Of a stretch of 56,711 nt of DNA, positions 35,640-44,764 are shown piece by piece. Each line of letters starts with the position of its first letter. Position 1 is the stretch's first letter. Origin of the DNA: an uncultured Allomuricauda sp. GTDB lineage: Bacteria; Bacteroidota; Bacteroidia; Flavobacteriales; Flavobacteriaceae. The translations under genes and the position numbers were made by a program. The stretch is from positions 1-56,711 of the forward strand of contig CALBPG010000105.1 in the NCBI GenBank assembly GCA_937899065.1. The letters are read 5' to 3'. Under the pieces are notes generated by a model. That model had not been told where the DNA came from. It was given only the letters and a program-made list of their open reading frames with translations, and made no database searches.

Positions 35640-36881
35640 ATGAAAAAAGTAGTACTCATAATCGCAGCGGTTCTGTTTTCAACAGCACACACTAAAGCTG
35701 CAACAGGTTTGGGCTATGGAAATTCCTTTATTTTCGTTGAAAATGGAGTAACATTTTCCGTATACCCTGATGGAGAATTCGATTTCTTTATCGATAATCA
35801 AGTTAATGTAGGTGTTGATGCACGATTTGGTAATGTTGGGGTTACGTTTAATTCCGGTTTCAACTATAATCCTTTTGTGCAATACGATGACTACGGTGCG
35901 GTAATCCAAGTCGAAAACGTTCCTATCTTCTACGACTTTTACGGTCGTGTGTCACAAATTGGTGGTGTCGATGTCTTGTATAGAAACAACCGGGTTCGAA
36001 GATTTGGTTGATTAACCGTATGCTATAACGGAGGTGTGTTTAGCCACCATACGGGAGTCATCAACATTTATAATAGAAGGTATGTGTACCGTCCTTTCCA
36101 TAGGTTCTTTATTCGACCTGCAATCGGATTCTGTAATGTGTACACCAGACCGTATAGAAGATTTTATACACCAGTTCGATATACCTATTATAGACCATAT
36201 CGCAATAATTTCAGAAGAGGTTATGTACGTGTTGGAAAGACCTACAGACATGGTAGAAATGTGAGAAGGTCCAATATCTATAGAAATGACAATCGAGTTG
36301 CGGTGCGAAATGAAGTAAGACGTTCCAATCGAAACGTAGTGAACAATGCGAATGGAAGAAGGTCTAATGTAAACCGAAACAGTACGGTTCGAAGAAGTAA
36401 CTCCACTGTCTCGCGTTCCAATGGCAACACTACAGTTCGAAGAAGCAATACGACCGTAGCACGTTCCAATGGGAATAGAAATACTACGGCACGAAGAAGT
36501 AACACGAACGTAAACAGGTCCAACAATGCGACCACACGTTCTAGTCGTAACAATGACAGTGCTATCCGAAATAGTGATTATCGTAGAAGCAATACGACCC
36601 AGCGAAGTGTCGCCAAAAGAGATACGCAAAGGTCTTCTAACGTAAGAAGCACCACGCGCAGGGAAGTAACGTCTACCCCTAGAAGCACCACGGTAAAACG
36701 TACAACGACACGTACGTATAAAAAACCGAATAACACTTCTAGGAGTACGGTAAACCGGAGTGGTAACACGAACCGAACCGTAAAGCGTTCCACGTCAACG
36801 GTAAAAAGAAGTTCTGGTAACACTTCATCAAGAAGAAGTAATTCATCGAACTCAAGGTCAAGAAGCCGTAGAGTTCAGTAA
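35640..36881 (+). pseudogene. Exported protein with Arg/Asn/Ser/Thr-rich tail, interrupted by one in-frame TGA
   Basis: Signal peptide (VVLIIAAVLFSTAHTKA), then a beta-rich domain with FSVYPDGEFDFFIDNQV and FNYNPFVQYDDYGAVIQVENV. TGA at 36009-36011 (codon 124) falls where the family reads a Gly (RRFG*LTVCYNGGVFSHHTG). The same frame runs on to TAA/TAG-free end 36881 and encodes YRPFHRFFIRPAIGFC, a Tyr/Arg stretch, then about 200 residues of Arg, Asn, Ser and Thr in RRSN-type repeats. Intact length would be 413. The basic tail suggests binding to nucleic acid, polysaccharide or envelope. Relatives exist in many flavobacteria, with unknown function. Confidence 0.85.
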
Positions 36882-36909
36882 AAATAGTTTTTAGGTTGGT
36901 TAGTTGTTT

Positions 36910-36947
36910 ACCCTGTGGTTGGATTCATCCGCCACAGGGTTTTTTTT
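36910..36947 (+). terminator. Rho-independent terminator of the Arg-rich gene
   Basis: ACCCTGTGG (36910-36918) and CCACAGGGT (36932-36940) form a perfect 9-bp stem with a 13-nt loop, followed by seven Ts. Confidence 0.9.
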
Positions 36948-36958
36948 GCCTAAACTTT

Positions 36959-38422
36959 CTACGCTGATTCGTCTCGCTTGAGCCATCGTGATAAGTATCC
37001 TGTCACATCTTCCGAAAGTTCAAAACGAAATAGAATACCCACGTACATCACACCAATGATTGCAGATTTCAAAAGAATATTCACAATGGGATGAAATCCA
37101 AAATCGAAAATACCAAACAAGACTGCCAGTAACAATAGTGCCCAAAACACCCTAAATGTAGCTCCTGTAAAAGGAATCATGCCAAACTTGACCTTTACAA
37201 AAACAAGTTTCGCCAAATTGAAAATTCCTATAGCAGTAAAACTGGCTATAGCAGCGCCTTCGATACCATATATGGGTATCAAAATCCAATTTAAAATAAT
37301 GGTCAAAATTGCCAACCCCACTCCAAAAAGAAGAATAGTCTTATAATATTGGGAGTTATAAAGTATGGAGTTGATGTTCCCTAAAACAGAATCAAAAACC
37401 TTGGCCAGACCAATAAGAAAAACAACTAAGGTGCCATCACGATAGGTTTCGGGTAACAGCAAGAAGAAATCTTTTAAATTGAGCATAATCAACAAAAAGA
37501 CAATACCTGAAACGATAAATAGGGTAAGCGACGTTTTTTGGTATAACCGCGTCAATCCAAATGAATCGCCTTCTGCCATCAAATTGGCCGTCAACGGGTA
37601 CGTAATCTGATGCATCGCCCGAGAAGGCACTATGACCACGGTTGCAATGTAAACGGCTACGCCATAATAGGCTACATTTTCAATTTCCTTGAATTGATTA
37701 ATCATCACTTTATCAATTTCCAATAAAATCAAGGCAGCAGAACCTCCCAAAATAATGAGCAAGCTATATAGCATAACCTCCCTGAAGTTATCAGGCAATA
37801 TGAAACGCCAACGAATCGGGTGCAATAGCACCGCATAAATGCCCATAATCAAGGTGCGCAAAAGATACAATCCCACAAGACAAATAAAAAAGAGGGATAA
37901 ATCAATAGTTTCTAAGTAGAATAGAAGCAAAAGTACGGTTACCCCTACTCTACCAAAGACCTCCTTCATGAGGTTACCAAAAGCAGATTTCAACTGCACT
38001 TTGCTCCAAGCAAAAAACACTTCAAAATAGGCCATGGCGGCACCAACCCAGAAAACATGCCATAAATAGTCTTGAACCAAGGCGTTTTGAGAGGACAAGG
38101 CTTTGGCGATACTTCCTTGAAAAAGCAGCAATAGCACTAAAACCGATATAATTCCCAAAAGCGGAACCCCCAACATGGTAGTTAAAAAACCAGCTCGTGA
38201 ATCTTCGGAATAGGTATTGTAGAACTTCACCAGGGTATTATGGACCCAAAACGCCATCAAAGGCATTAAAATCGCACCGGAAGCTAAGATGAAAGTTACC
38301 AATCCATAGTATGCATCAGGCAATATCTTGGTATATAAAAACACCGTATTGATGGCCCCAAAGGCAAAGCCTATATAGGTGCTGGCCATATTTTGCAAAG
38401 ATTGTTTTAAGACGATTCCCAT
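36959..38422 (-). CDS. Polysaccharide flippase (Wzx / MATE-like)
   Basis: Polytopic membrane protein of 487 residues with about 14 hydrophobic segments. It starts GIVLKQSLQNMASTYIGFAFGAINT and ends in a charged tail. The layout and N-terminus match oligosaccharide flippases that move lipid-linked sugar units across the inner membrane. It is the last gene of the DUF4834-yfhO-glycosyltransferase-flippase set and overlaps the glycosyltransferase gene by 16 bp. The glycan itself is not identified. Confidence 0.9.
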   Translation of the reverse strand: MGIVLKQSLQNMASTYIGFAFGAINTVFLYTKILPDAYYGLVTFILASGAILMPLMAFWVHNTLVKFYNTYSEDSRAGFLTTMLGVPLLGIISVLVLLLLFQGSIAKALSSQNALVQDYLWHVFWVGAAMAYFEVFFAWSKVQLKSAFGNLMKEVFGRVGVTVLLLLFYLETIDLSLFFICLVGLYLLRTLIMGIYAVLLHPIRWRFILPDNFREVMLYSLLIILGGSAALILLEIDKVMINQFKEIENVAYYGVAVYIATVVIVPSRAMHQITYPLTANLMAEGDSFGLTRLYQKTSLTLFIVSGIVFLLIMLNLKDFFLLLPETYRDGTLVVFLIGLAKVFDSVLGNINSILYNSQYYKTILLFGVGLAILTIILNWILIPIYGIEGAAIASFTAIGIFNLAKLVFVKVKFGMIPFTGATFRVFWALLLLAVLFGIFDFGFHPIVNILLKSAIIGVMYVGILFRFELSEDVTGYLSRWLKRDESA

Positions 38423-39690
38423 CGTATGATATTTGCCAAGGTTTCCGTCAATTGTCGCCTATGATATTGTTCGATATTCTTCGGATTGGCGACCAAACGC
38501 TTTTCTTGATATCGGGAAAACCATTCCAAAAGTACTGTGTTTAGTTCGGTCGTATCTTCTGGGGTGAGAAAAGTTCCGGATTCAGTTGCTTGCACCATAA
38601 TCCCTGCCTCCCATCCGTTTGGACCAATTGCCAAAATGGGCCGCTGCGCCGCAAAATATTCAAACAACTTTCCGGGAATGATGCCAGCCGTTTGTGCACT
38701 ATCTATCTCTAACAGCAATAATAGCTGCGCCTTTCGCTGTAGCTGCAAAACTTCTTGATGGTTCAAATACCCCTTAAAGTCAACATAATCCGCCAATCCA
38801 TGTTCCGCTAAACTGTCCTTGACTTCATCTCCCACAACCCCTACTAATTGAATCTTTAGTTTTTCCGCAAATAGCTCATTTGTCTGCACCAATTCTTGCA
38901 AAACGGTCCATAACCGTGTTGGATTTCGGTCGGTCAATAATGACCCGATATGCGCAATGGTAAAGTCTTCATCCAATGCCATGGTATATGGGTTATCCTC
39001 ATAGCCATTGGTTACCAATTCAATAGGTTTTGAAGTGATGTTTTCAAATTCTAAACGCGTTGCTTGGCTGGTGACCACAATTTGGTCGGCTGATGATAGC
39101 ACTTTACGCTCCAAGTCCTTGTGCTTTTGCTGTGAAGCTTTGGACAATCGCAGTTTTTCATGGTAGCCAATACTGGTCCACGGGTCCCTAAAATCAGCAA
39201 TCCAACGGATGTCCAATTTGTCTTTCAATCCAAGTCCAATCAGATGGACGCTATGCGGAGGCCCAGTGGTAATTACAGTCCCTATTTTCTGTTCTTGTAG
39301 ATACGACCCTAAAAAATCCAGGGAAGGTTTCACCCATGCCACACGTGCATCGGGTATAAAAAGATTTCCTCGAACCCAAAGCAATATCTTTTCAAGAAAC
39401 CCCTGCTTCTTTTTCGCAATCATTCCCCTACTAATGGTTTGGGTTTTGGATTTGGATAAGAGTGAAGCCCACCGGTAGGGCTCGCGAATCTTTTTTCGCA
39501 GTACGGTAACACCTTTGGGAATTTCTTCCACAAGCTTATCGTCGATTATGGGATACGAAGGGTTTTCTGGGACATACAGTACGGGTTCAATGCCAAACTC
39601 CGGTAAATATTTTACAAATTTGAGCCAGCGCTGAACGCCTGGTCCACCAGCAGGAGGCCAATAATAGGTAAGAATCAATACTTTTTGCAT
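38407..39690 (-). CDS. GT4-type glycosyltransferase
   Basis: Predicted GT-B glycosyltransferase of 427 residues. It starts MQKVLILTYYWPPAGGPGVQRWLKF, where the GGPGxxRW loop is typical. The C-terminal donor-binding half has FKGYLNHQEVLQLQRKAQLLLLLE and GIIPGKLFEYFAAQRPILAIGP, including the conserved Glu region of GT4 enzymes. Start ATG 39690 overlaps the yfhO stop (TGATG). Co-transcribed with yfhO and the flippase, so it probably assembles a membrane-exported glycan. Confidence 0.9.
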   Translation of the reverse strand: MQKVLILTYYWPPAGGPGVQRWLKFVKYLPEFGIEPVLYVPENPSYPIIDDKLVEEIPKGVTVLRKKIREPYRWASLLSKSKTQTISRGMIAKKKQGFLEKILLWVRGNLFIPDARVAWVKPSLDFLGSYLQEQKIGTVITTGPPHSVHLIGLGLKDKLDIRWIADFRDPWTSIGYHEKLRLSKASQQKHKDLERKVLSSADQIVVTSQATRLEFENITSKPIELVTNGYEDNPYTMALDEDFTIAHIGSLLTDRNPTRLWTVLQELVQTNELFAEKLKIQLVGVVGDEVKDSLAEHGLADYVDFKGYLNHQEVLQLQRKAQLLLLLEIDSAQTAGIIPGKLFEYFAAQRPILAIGPNGWEAGIMVQATESGTFLTPEDTTELNTVLLEWFSRYQEKRLVANPKNIEQYHRRQLTETLANIIRWESS

Positions 39691-42128
39691 CAAGTATCTT
39701 TTTTCTGGACTTTTTTACGAAGTGAAAAACCTGCTCCGCCCAACACGATAAGTCCTAACAAAATACAACTCGCCAAAGTAATCTTGCTACCCGTTTCCAC
39801 AACTGGCGGTACAAATGCAAATTCGATGGTATGTTCCCCTGAAGGCACATTCAGACCTCGAAGCGCGTAGTTCACGCGATAATGCTCTACAGGTTTTCCA
39901 TCCATCTTTACTTCCCAGCCCTTCGGATAGTGCATCTCGGAAAACACCGCAAAACCATCGTATATATTTTTGGTGCTGTATTTTAGATAATTCGGTTGGT
40001 ATTCATCCAAGGTGATGACGGCAGTCGAATCCTGCTCAAAACTGCGCTTTACCAATCTGGGGTAAAGGGTCGTGTTGATTACCGCTTCGGAATCTGAATC
40101 AAAGTCAGATAATGCATTAATTTCTTCATCGGAACTGTTTACGGGTGTGATGCGCTGCACAAACCATGCATTACCGTTCGCGGCATCGTTCAAGGCCGGA
40201 AAGCTATTTCCTTCCTCGTCCTGTTGAATAATGTATTTCACGTTGAGCATATCCAGTATCTCAATGTTGTTTTGATACAATTGATACTGAAACAAATCCT
40301 GAAGGCGTTTTGGTTTCGCGGCATGATACCCTCCAATAGATTTATGAAAGAAGGAAGTTCTAGCGCCATTCAATTCCTCTTGCGGGTCAAATACCCTAAA
40401 AATCCCTTTGTCTTGATGAATCATCTCATCAATTTGCGACTTTTGAAAAGGAGTGCTTATTCTGCGTTGACGGACAAAATCGTCATCATTGACATACCTT
40501 CGGTTTACGCCTCCCAAATCCAATACGAGTAGTAACCCAATACCAACAGCTGCTATGTTGATGTTGATTTTCTCCTTTATCCAAAGCCATATCACTACAG
40601 CGGTCAACAACACAAAAAGCAAAGAACGTAGTGTGTCATTTACATAAACTGACTTTCTATCCCCTACTATCATCGACATTAACTCATCTCCAAAACCATT
40701 TCGATAAACTTCATCGTTAAGCCCTTCAAATCGAAACACAGCTTTCATTACCAAAATGAAAACCCCTAGGCCTATCGCTACAGCGAAGCCCCATTTAAGT
40801 CCTTTTAGAAGTTCTTTGTTTTTTGCTTTTCTGCGATAAATCTCCCGTAAACCCAAAATTCCTAGAACGGGGATGCAAAGTTCGAGCACAACTTGTATGG
40901 AGGAAACCGCTCTAAACTTATCGTAAAGCGGAAAGTAGTCAATCATGAAATCGGTGAGCAGCGAGAAATTCTTACCCCATGAAAGTAGAAGGGATAAAAT
41001 CGCACCACCCAACAACCACCATTTGTGTTTGCTTTTCACCAAGAACAGTCCCAAAAAGAATAGAAAAAACACCACGGCGCCTACGTAAGCTGGAGCGGCA
41101 ACTCCAGGTTGTTTTCCCCAATACAGCGGCAAACCACTTGAAAATTCCAACGCACGGGAAGAGGGCAACCCTTGTCCCACTAAAAACTCATATGCCTTAG
41201 AATCCTTTCCGAGGTCTTCACCAGCAGAACTACCACCAAAGAGGCGGGCCGAGAAAAGATTCAAAGATTCTGCTATTCCATAACTATATCGGGTAATGTA
41301 TTCTTTGTCCAACCCTTCGGTTGAGGGTTTTGGTGTGCCATCAGGCGACAATTTAAGTTCAGAAGTACCCCGTGTGCTCCAATCGGCGTATTCTTTGGTT
41401 GACAGCAAACTGGTTGCATTGGTTGCAAAGGCCAATACTACGGCCACTAAGAGCAATCCTACGGAAACCCCAAAATGTTTGAGTTGCTTTTGCTTAATGG
41501 CATAAATCAAATAGACCAACCCCAAAATCAGCACCAATAGCCCAAAATAATAGGTCATTTGAAAGTGGTTCGCATTGATTTCAAGAGCCATGGCCAAAGC
41601 AGTAAGTACGAATCCCAGAAAATACTTTTTTCGAAAGACCAATATGATACCTCCGAAAACCATGGGAATGTAGCCTAAAGCATGTGCTTTTGCATTATGC
41701 CCTACTTCAAGAATGATAATCAGATAGGTAGACAATCCAAAGGCCAAAGCCCCTAGTATGGCTAGTCGATAATCGGTTTTTAAGCACAACATCAAAACAT
41801 AAAATCCAACCAAATAAAGAAAGAGATAATCCGTGGGTCGAGGCATGAACCGAATGGCCCTATCCAATTGTTTGATGTAGTTGTGTGGAAAATTAGCTCC
41901 TAATTGATAGGTAGGCATTCCGCCAAAGGCGCTATTGGTCCAATACGATTCCTCACCCGTCAAGGCCTTAAAATCATTACGTTCCTTGGCCATACCGCTG
42001 TATTGGGCAATATCAGACTGAAATAGAGCCTTGCCTTGTAAAACGGGATAGAAATACAACAAGGAGGTTAGCGCAAAGAAAAGTAGGACCAGTAAATGCT
42101 TGATAATCGACTTTACCGAAAAGGCCAT
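39690..42128 (-). CDS. YfhO-family membrane protein
   Basis: Polytopic protein of 812 residues with about a dozen membrane helices and a large extracytoplasmic C-terminal part. The N-terminal helix is followed by LFQSDIAQYSGMAKERNDF and YWTNSAFGGMPTYQ, a loop seen in GT-C-like proteins with acidic residues. YfhO members are thought to glycosylate or decorate envelope polymers such as lipoteichoic acid. The context with a GT4 enzyme and a flippase supports a role in modifying an exported glycan. It is 23 bp after the DUF4834 gene. Confidence 0.92.
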   Translation of the reverse strand: MAFSVKSIIKHLLVLLFFALTSLLYFYPVLQGKALFQSDIAQYSGMAKERNDFKALTGEESYWTNSAFGGMPTYQLGANFPHNYIKQLDRAIRFMPRPTDYLFLYLVGFYVLMLCLKTDYRLAILGALAFGLSTYLIIILEVGHNAKAHALGYIPMVFGGIILVFRKKYFLGFVLTALAMALEINANHFQMTYYFGLLVLILGLVYLIYAIKQKQLKHFGVSVGLLLVAVVLAFATNATSLLSTKEYADWSTRGTSELKLSPDGTPKPSTEGLDKEYITRYSYGIAESLNLFSARLFGGSSAGEDLGKDSKAYEFLVGQGLPSSRALEFSSGLPLYWGKQPGVAAPAYVGAVVFFLFFLGLFLVKSKHKWWLLGGAILSLLLSWGKNFSLLTDFMIDYFPLYDKFRAVSSIQVVLELCIPVLGILGLREIYRRKAKNKELLKGLKWGFAVAIGLGVFILVMKAVFRFEGLNDEVYRNGFGDELMSMIVGDRKSVYVNDTLRSLLFVLLTAVVIWLWIKEKININIAAVGIGLLLVLDLGGVNRRYVNDDDFVRQRRISTPFQKSQIDEMIHQDKGIFRVFDPQEELNGARTSFFHKSIGGYHAAKPKRLQDLFQYQLYQNNIEILDMLNVKYIIQQDEEGNSFPALNDAANGNAWFVQRITPVNSSDEEINALSDFDSDSEAVINTTLYPRLVKRSFEQDSTAVITLDEYQPNYLKYSTKNIYDGFAVFSEMHYPKGWEVKMDGKPVEHYRVNYALRGLNVPSGEHTIEFAFVPPVVETGSKITLASCILLGLIVLGGAGFSLRKKVQKKDT

Positions 42129-42151
42129 GAACTATTTTTGAGACACAAAGA

Positions 42152-42412
42152 TTACGGAATTTCTTCAAAATCTATGTATTCTCCAACTTTTTTTGAGGGC
42201 TTTCTTTGGGCGGGCCTGGAATGAATTGTGGTTTCACCGTCACGATTTGTTTTTTGATAATCCGAAGTCTGTGATTGGTATGCTTGGCCTGTGAACTTCT
42301 GCTCGGCCTTTTTCATGGCGAAAGCAAAGAGCTTTGGTCCAAACCACCGTAACAGTAATTTCAAGGAGTAGTATACTAAGACCAGTATTAAAATCGTTGT
42401 CAATAAAACCAT
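42152..42412 (-). CDS. DUF4834 family small membrane protein
   Basis: Protein of 86 residues with an N-terminal membrane helix (LLTTILILVLVYYSLKLLLRW), a basic linker and the C-terminal KKVGEYIDFEEI motif that defines DUF4834. Function unknown. First gene of the minus-strand operon leading to yfhO. A TAATTTTG -7 element (42439-42432) lies 19 nt upstream, and a perfect palindrome sits behind it. Confidence 0.85.
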   Translation of the reverse strand: MVLLTTILILVLVYYSLKLLLRWFGPKLFAFAMKKAEQKFTGQAYQSQTSDYQKTNRDGETTIHSRPAQRKPSKKVGEYIDFEEIP

Positions 42413-42431
42413 ATAACACTTACAATTGCAT

Positions 42432-42468
42432 CAAAATTACTTAGTTAGTCATCTCATTAGCGCTAATG
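42432..42468. promoter_or_regulatory. Divergent control region with perfect palindrome
   Basis: CAAAATTA at 42432-42439 is TAATTTTG on the minus strand (-7 of the DUF4834 operon). CATTAGCGCTAATG at 42455-42468 is a perfect 14-bp palindrome in the 85-bp gap between divergent genes, a candidate dimeric repressor or activator site. Confidence 0.5.
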
Positions 42469-42497
42469 TATCTTAAAATAGTATTAAAATAAGTTAT

Positions 42498-43542
42498 ATG
42501 GATTTCAAGTTCCTTCGGGTCTTCACCACATTATTATGCATTTTTCCCTTGCTGACCTATGCGCAGTACACGGATGTAATCAACTCCAACCGACCAGGTC
42601 GTGCCGTGAGTGCCTATGCCGTAGGAAGGAATGTAGTGCAGGCAGAAATAGGACTTCTGTATGAACAACAAGACAATGGTGACCTCAATAGGACTTCTGT
42701 ATGAACAACAAGACAATGGTGACCTCAATACAGACTCCAATATCTTCGGTACGGATGTATCCTTGCGATATGGTTTTCTTTTTGAGCAACTTGAAATCGT
42801 TTACGAAGGTTCTTTTATCAGTCAGAATATCACTTTTGCAGAGACAGGCGATAGTGACCGACTAACGGATTTTTCCAGAAACCGGGCCGGAATAAAATAT
42901 TTGATATTTGACCCTTTCAAAAATCCCGAACGAAACAAACCAAATCTGTATAGCTGGCGGGCCAATAATGTTTTTCAATGGAAAAATTTGATTCCTGCTG
43001 TTTCCCTTTATGCCGGAGCCACCTTTAACTTAGGAGATAATCCGTTTTATGTAGGAGACCCTACTGTGGCCCCTCGAGGAGCTATTTCCGCACAGAGTAG
43101 GTTATCCCCACGTTTTGTTTTGATTACGAATGTAGCCTATGACCGCATCGGGACAGATTTCCCAGAATGGAGTTATGCCGTTTCGGTAACGCATGCGTTT
43201 CGCAACCCTAAATGGAGCGTATTCCTAGAAAACCAAGGGTTCAAAAGTGACCGTAATTCCGATGTCTTGTTACGGACTGGTATCGCGCATCTCTTCAATC
43301 AAGACTTTCAGGCTGATTTCCACGTAGGAAGCAACTTCAAAAACAGTCCATCACGGATTTTTGGTGTCTTAGGCTGCTCCTATCGCCTTGATTTTCATAA
43401 AGATAAATTGGTTCAGATAGAAGATGCCAATAGTTCAGAAAATAAAAAAATCAAGAAACAAAACTTTAAAAAGAATCGCAAGCGTGTGAAGCGGGCGAAA
43501 AGAAAGGCGAAGAAAGAAAAGAAAATCGAAGAAGATTTCTGA
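42498..43542 (+). pseudogene. Outer-membrane beta-barrel transporter-like protein, frameshifted by a 40-bp tandem duplication
   Basis: Signal peptide, then a beta-barrel-like protein: INSNRPGRAVSAYAVGRNVVQAEIG, many alternating aromatic strands, ending in a Lys/Arg-rich tail (NKKIKKQNFKKNRKRVKRAK). The fold resembles MetA-pathway phenol-transporter-like proteins. The 40-bp segment at 42647-42686 is repeated exactly at 42687-42726. Because 40 is not a multiple of three, the frame is lost after LYEQQDNGDLN. Deleting one copy restores a single 334-residue reading frame. It is convergent to nothing and lies 64 bp before the acyltransferase-like gene. Confidence 0.88.
42647..42730. repeat. Exact 40-bp tandem duplication
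   Basis: Unit length 40; second copy from 42687, with 4 further bases (AATA) matching at the end, so 2.1 copies and no mismatch. It lies inside the outer-membrane protein gene and shifts its frame. Confidence 0.95.
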
Positions 43543-43606
43543 TTTTCATTCTGTAGATTTCTTCACTCTTGGGAATATTGTTATTATTGGCTCCTAAAAG
43601 CCATAG

Positions 43607-44725
43607 ATGATAACGGTACAGGAGGTACATTCCAAAGAAGACTTCAAGCGTTTCGTTAAGTTCCCTTTTTCCTTATACAAAGGTTCCAAATACTGGGTGC
43701 CTCCAATTATCAATGATGAGTTGGAAACTTTCGACCGAGAAAAGAATCCAGCATTTCAGAGTGCTGAAGCCAACTTTTTTCTTGCGCTGCAAGATGGAAA
43801 AGTAGTAGGCCGTGTAGCGGCTATCATCAATCATATCGAAATCAATGAACAGAAAATCTCCAAAATGCGTTTTGGCTGGTTTGATTTTGTTGATGACATA
43901 GAAGTTTCCAAACTTTTGTTGGAAAAAGTGGCCGAAATTGGACGCGAAAATGGTTTGCAATATATGGAAGGTCCTGTTGGCTTTTCAAATTTGGACAAGG
44001 TAGGCGTACTAACGGAAGGATTCGACCATATTGGCACCATGATTACTTGGTACAATCACCCTTATTATGTGAAACATTATGAGGCGCATGGTTTCGTCAA
44101 AGAAAAAGAATATCTCGAAAACAAATTTCTTTTTGAAGCAGCCGACCCCAAGATTTTTTACAAAGCTAATTTGCTCATCAAAAAACGATATGGTCTCCGC
44201 GCACTAAATTTTACCAAAAGTTCTGAAATCATGCCTTGGGTTGATAAAATGTTCGACTTGTTCAATGAGTCATATGCGCAACTTTCATCTTTCGTCAAGA
44301 TAACCGATGTACAAAAGGAGTACTTCAAAAAAAAATACATCAACTTCATTAACCCAGAGTATATTAAGTTCGTAGTGACGGAAGACAATGAACTGGTTTC
44401 GTTTAGCATCGTAATGCCCTCTTTTTCCAAAGCACTTCAAAAAGCGAAAGGCAAAATCTTTCCGTTTGGATTATTTCACCTTCTTAAAGCCAGAAGAAGC
44501 AGCAAGGACGTGATTTTTTATTTGATTGGGATTCACCCTAGTTATCAAAACAAAGGGGTGACAGCGATAATTTTCAACGAATATTACTCGACTTTCCGGC
44601 AAAAAGGTATTGTCAATTGCATTCGAACACCTGAACTCTCTGACAATACTGCGATTCGTCAATTGTGGAAGCACTTTGACCCTGTTACCCACAAAAAAAG
44701 AAGAACCTACCGTAAGACGCTTTAG
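43607..44725 (+). CDS. GNAT-like acyltransferase, candidate lipid N-acyltransferase
   Basis: Protein of 372 residues, no signal or membrane segment. The N-terminal half has FPFSLYKGSKYWVPPIIND, KNPAFQSAEANFFLALQDGKVVGRVAAIIN and EGPVGFSNLDKVGVLTEGFD. The C-terminal half has GIHPSYQNKGVTAIIFNEYY, a GNAT-type acetyl-CoA-binding QxxGxxG-like loop (QNKGVT). This two-lobed 370-residue architecture recalls the bacterial ceramide synthase (bCerS) GNAT family that N-acylates sphingoid bases. The gene is convergent with, and shares a terminator with, the alpha-oxoamine synthase gene, so an N-acyl step on its product is plausible. This is inference. Confidence 0.8.
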   Translation: MITVQEVHSKEDFKRFVKFPFSLYKGSKYWVPPIINDELETFDREKNPAFQSAEANFFLALQDGKVVGRVAAIINHIEINEQKISKMRFGWFDFVDDIEVSKLLLEKVAEIGRENGLQYMEGPVGFSNLDKVGVLTEGFDHIGTMITWYNHPYYVKHYEAHGFVKEKEYLENKFLFEAADPKIFYKANLLIKKRYGLRALNFTKSSEIMPWVDKMFDLFNESYAQLSSFVKITDVQKEYFKKKYINFINPEYIKFVVTEDNELVSFSIVMPSFSKALQKAKGKIFPFGLFHLLKARRSSKDVIFYLIGIHPSYQNKGVTAIIFNEYYSTFRQKGIVNCIRTPELSDNTAIRQLWKHFDPVTHKKRRTYRKTL

Positions 44726-44742
44726 TCTTCCCTGTAGGTTCT
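44702..44742. terminator. Two-stage hairpin overlapping the acyltransferase stop
   Basis: AGAACCTAC (44702-44710) pairs with GTAGGTTCT (44734-44742), and inside it AAGAC (44714-44718) pairs with GTCTT (44725-44729). The outer arm lies in the last codons of the gene. It can serve both convergent genes; no clear T-run is present, so confidence is moderate. Confidence 0.6.
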
Positions 44743-44764
44743 GTATAAAATTGTGTTTTAAAAA

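Noticed and set aside
36012..36629. Long minus-strand open frame (about 205 codons) opposite the Arg-rich gene
   Set aside because: It is composed of Ser/Ile/Arg/Thr repeats and is an antisense by-product of the biased codons of the plus-strand gene; no start signal or family.
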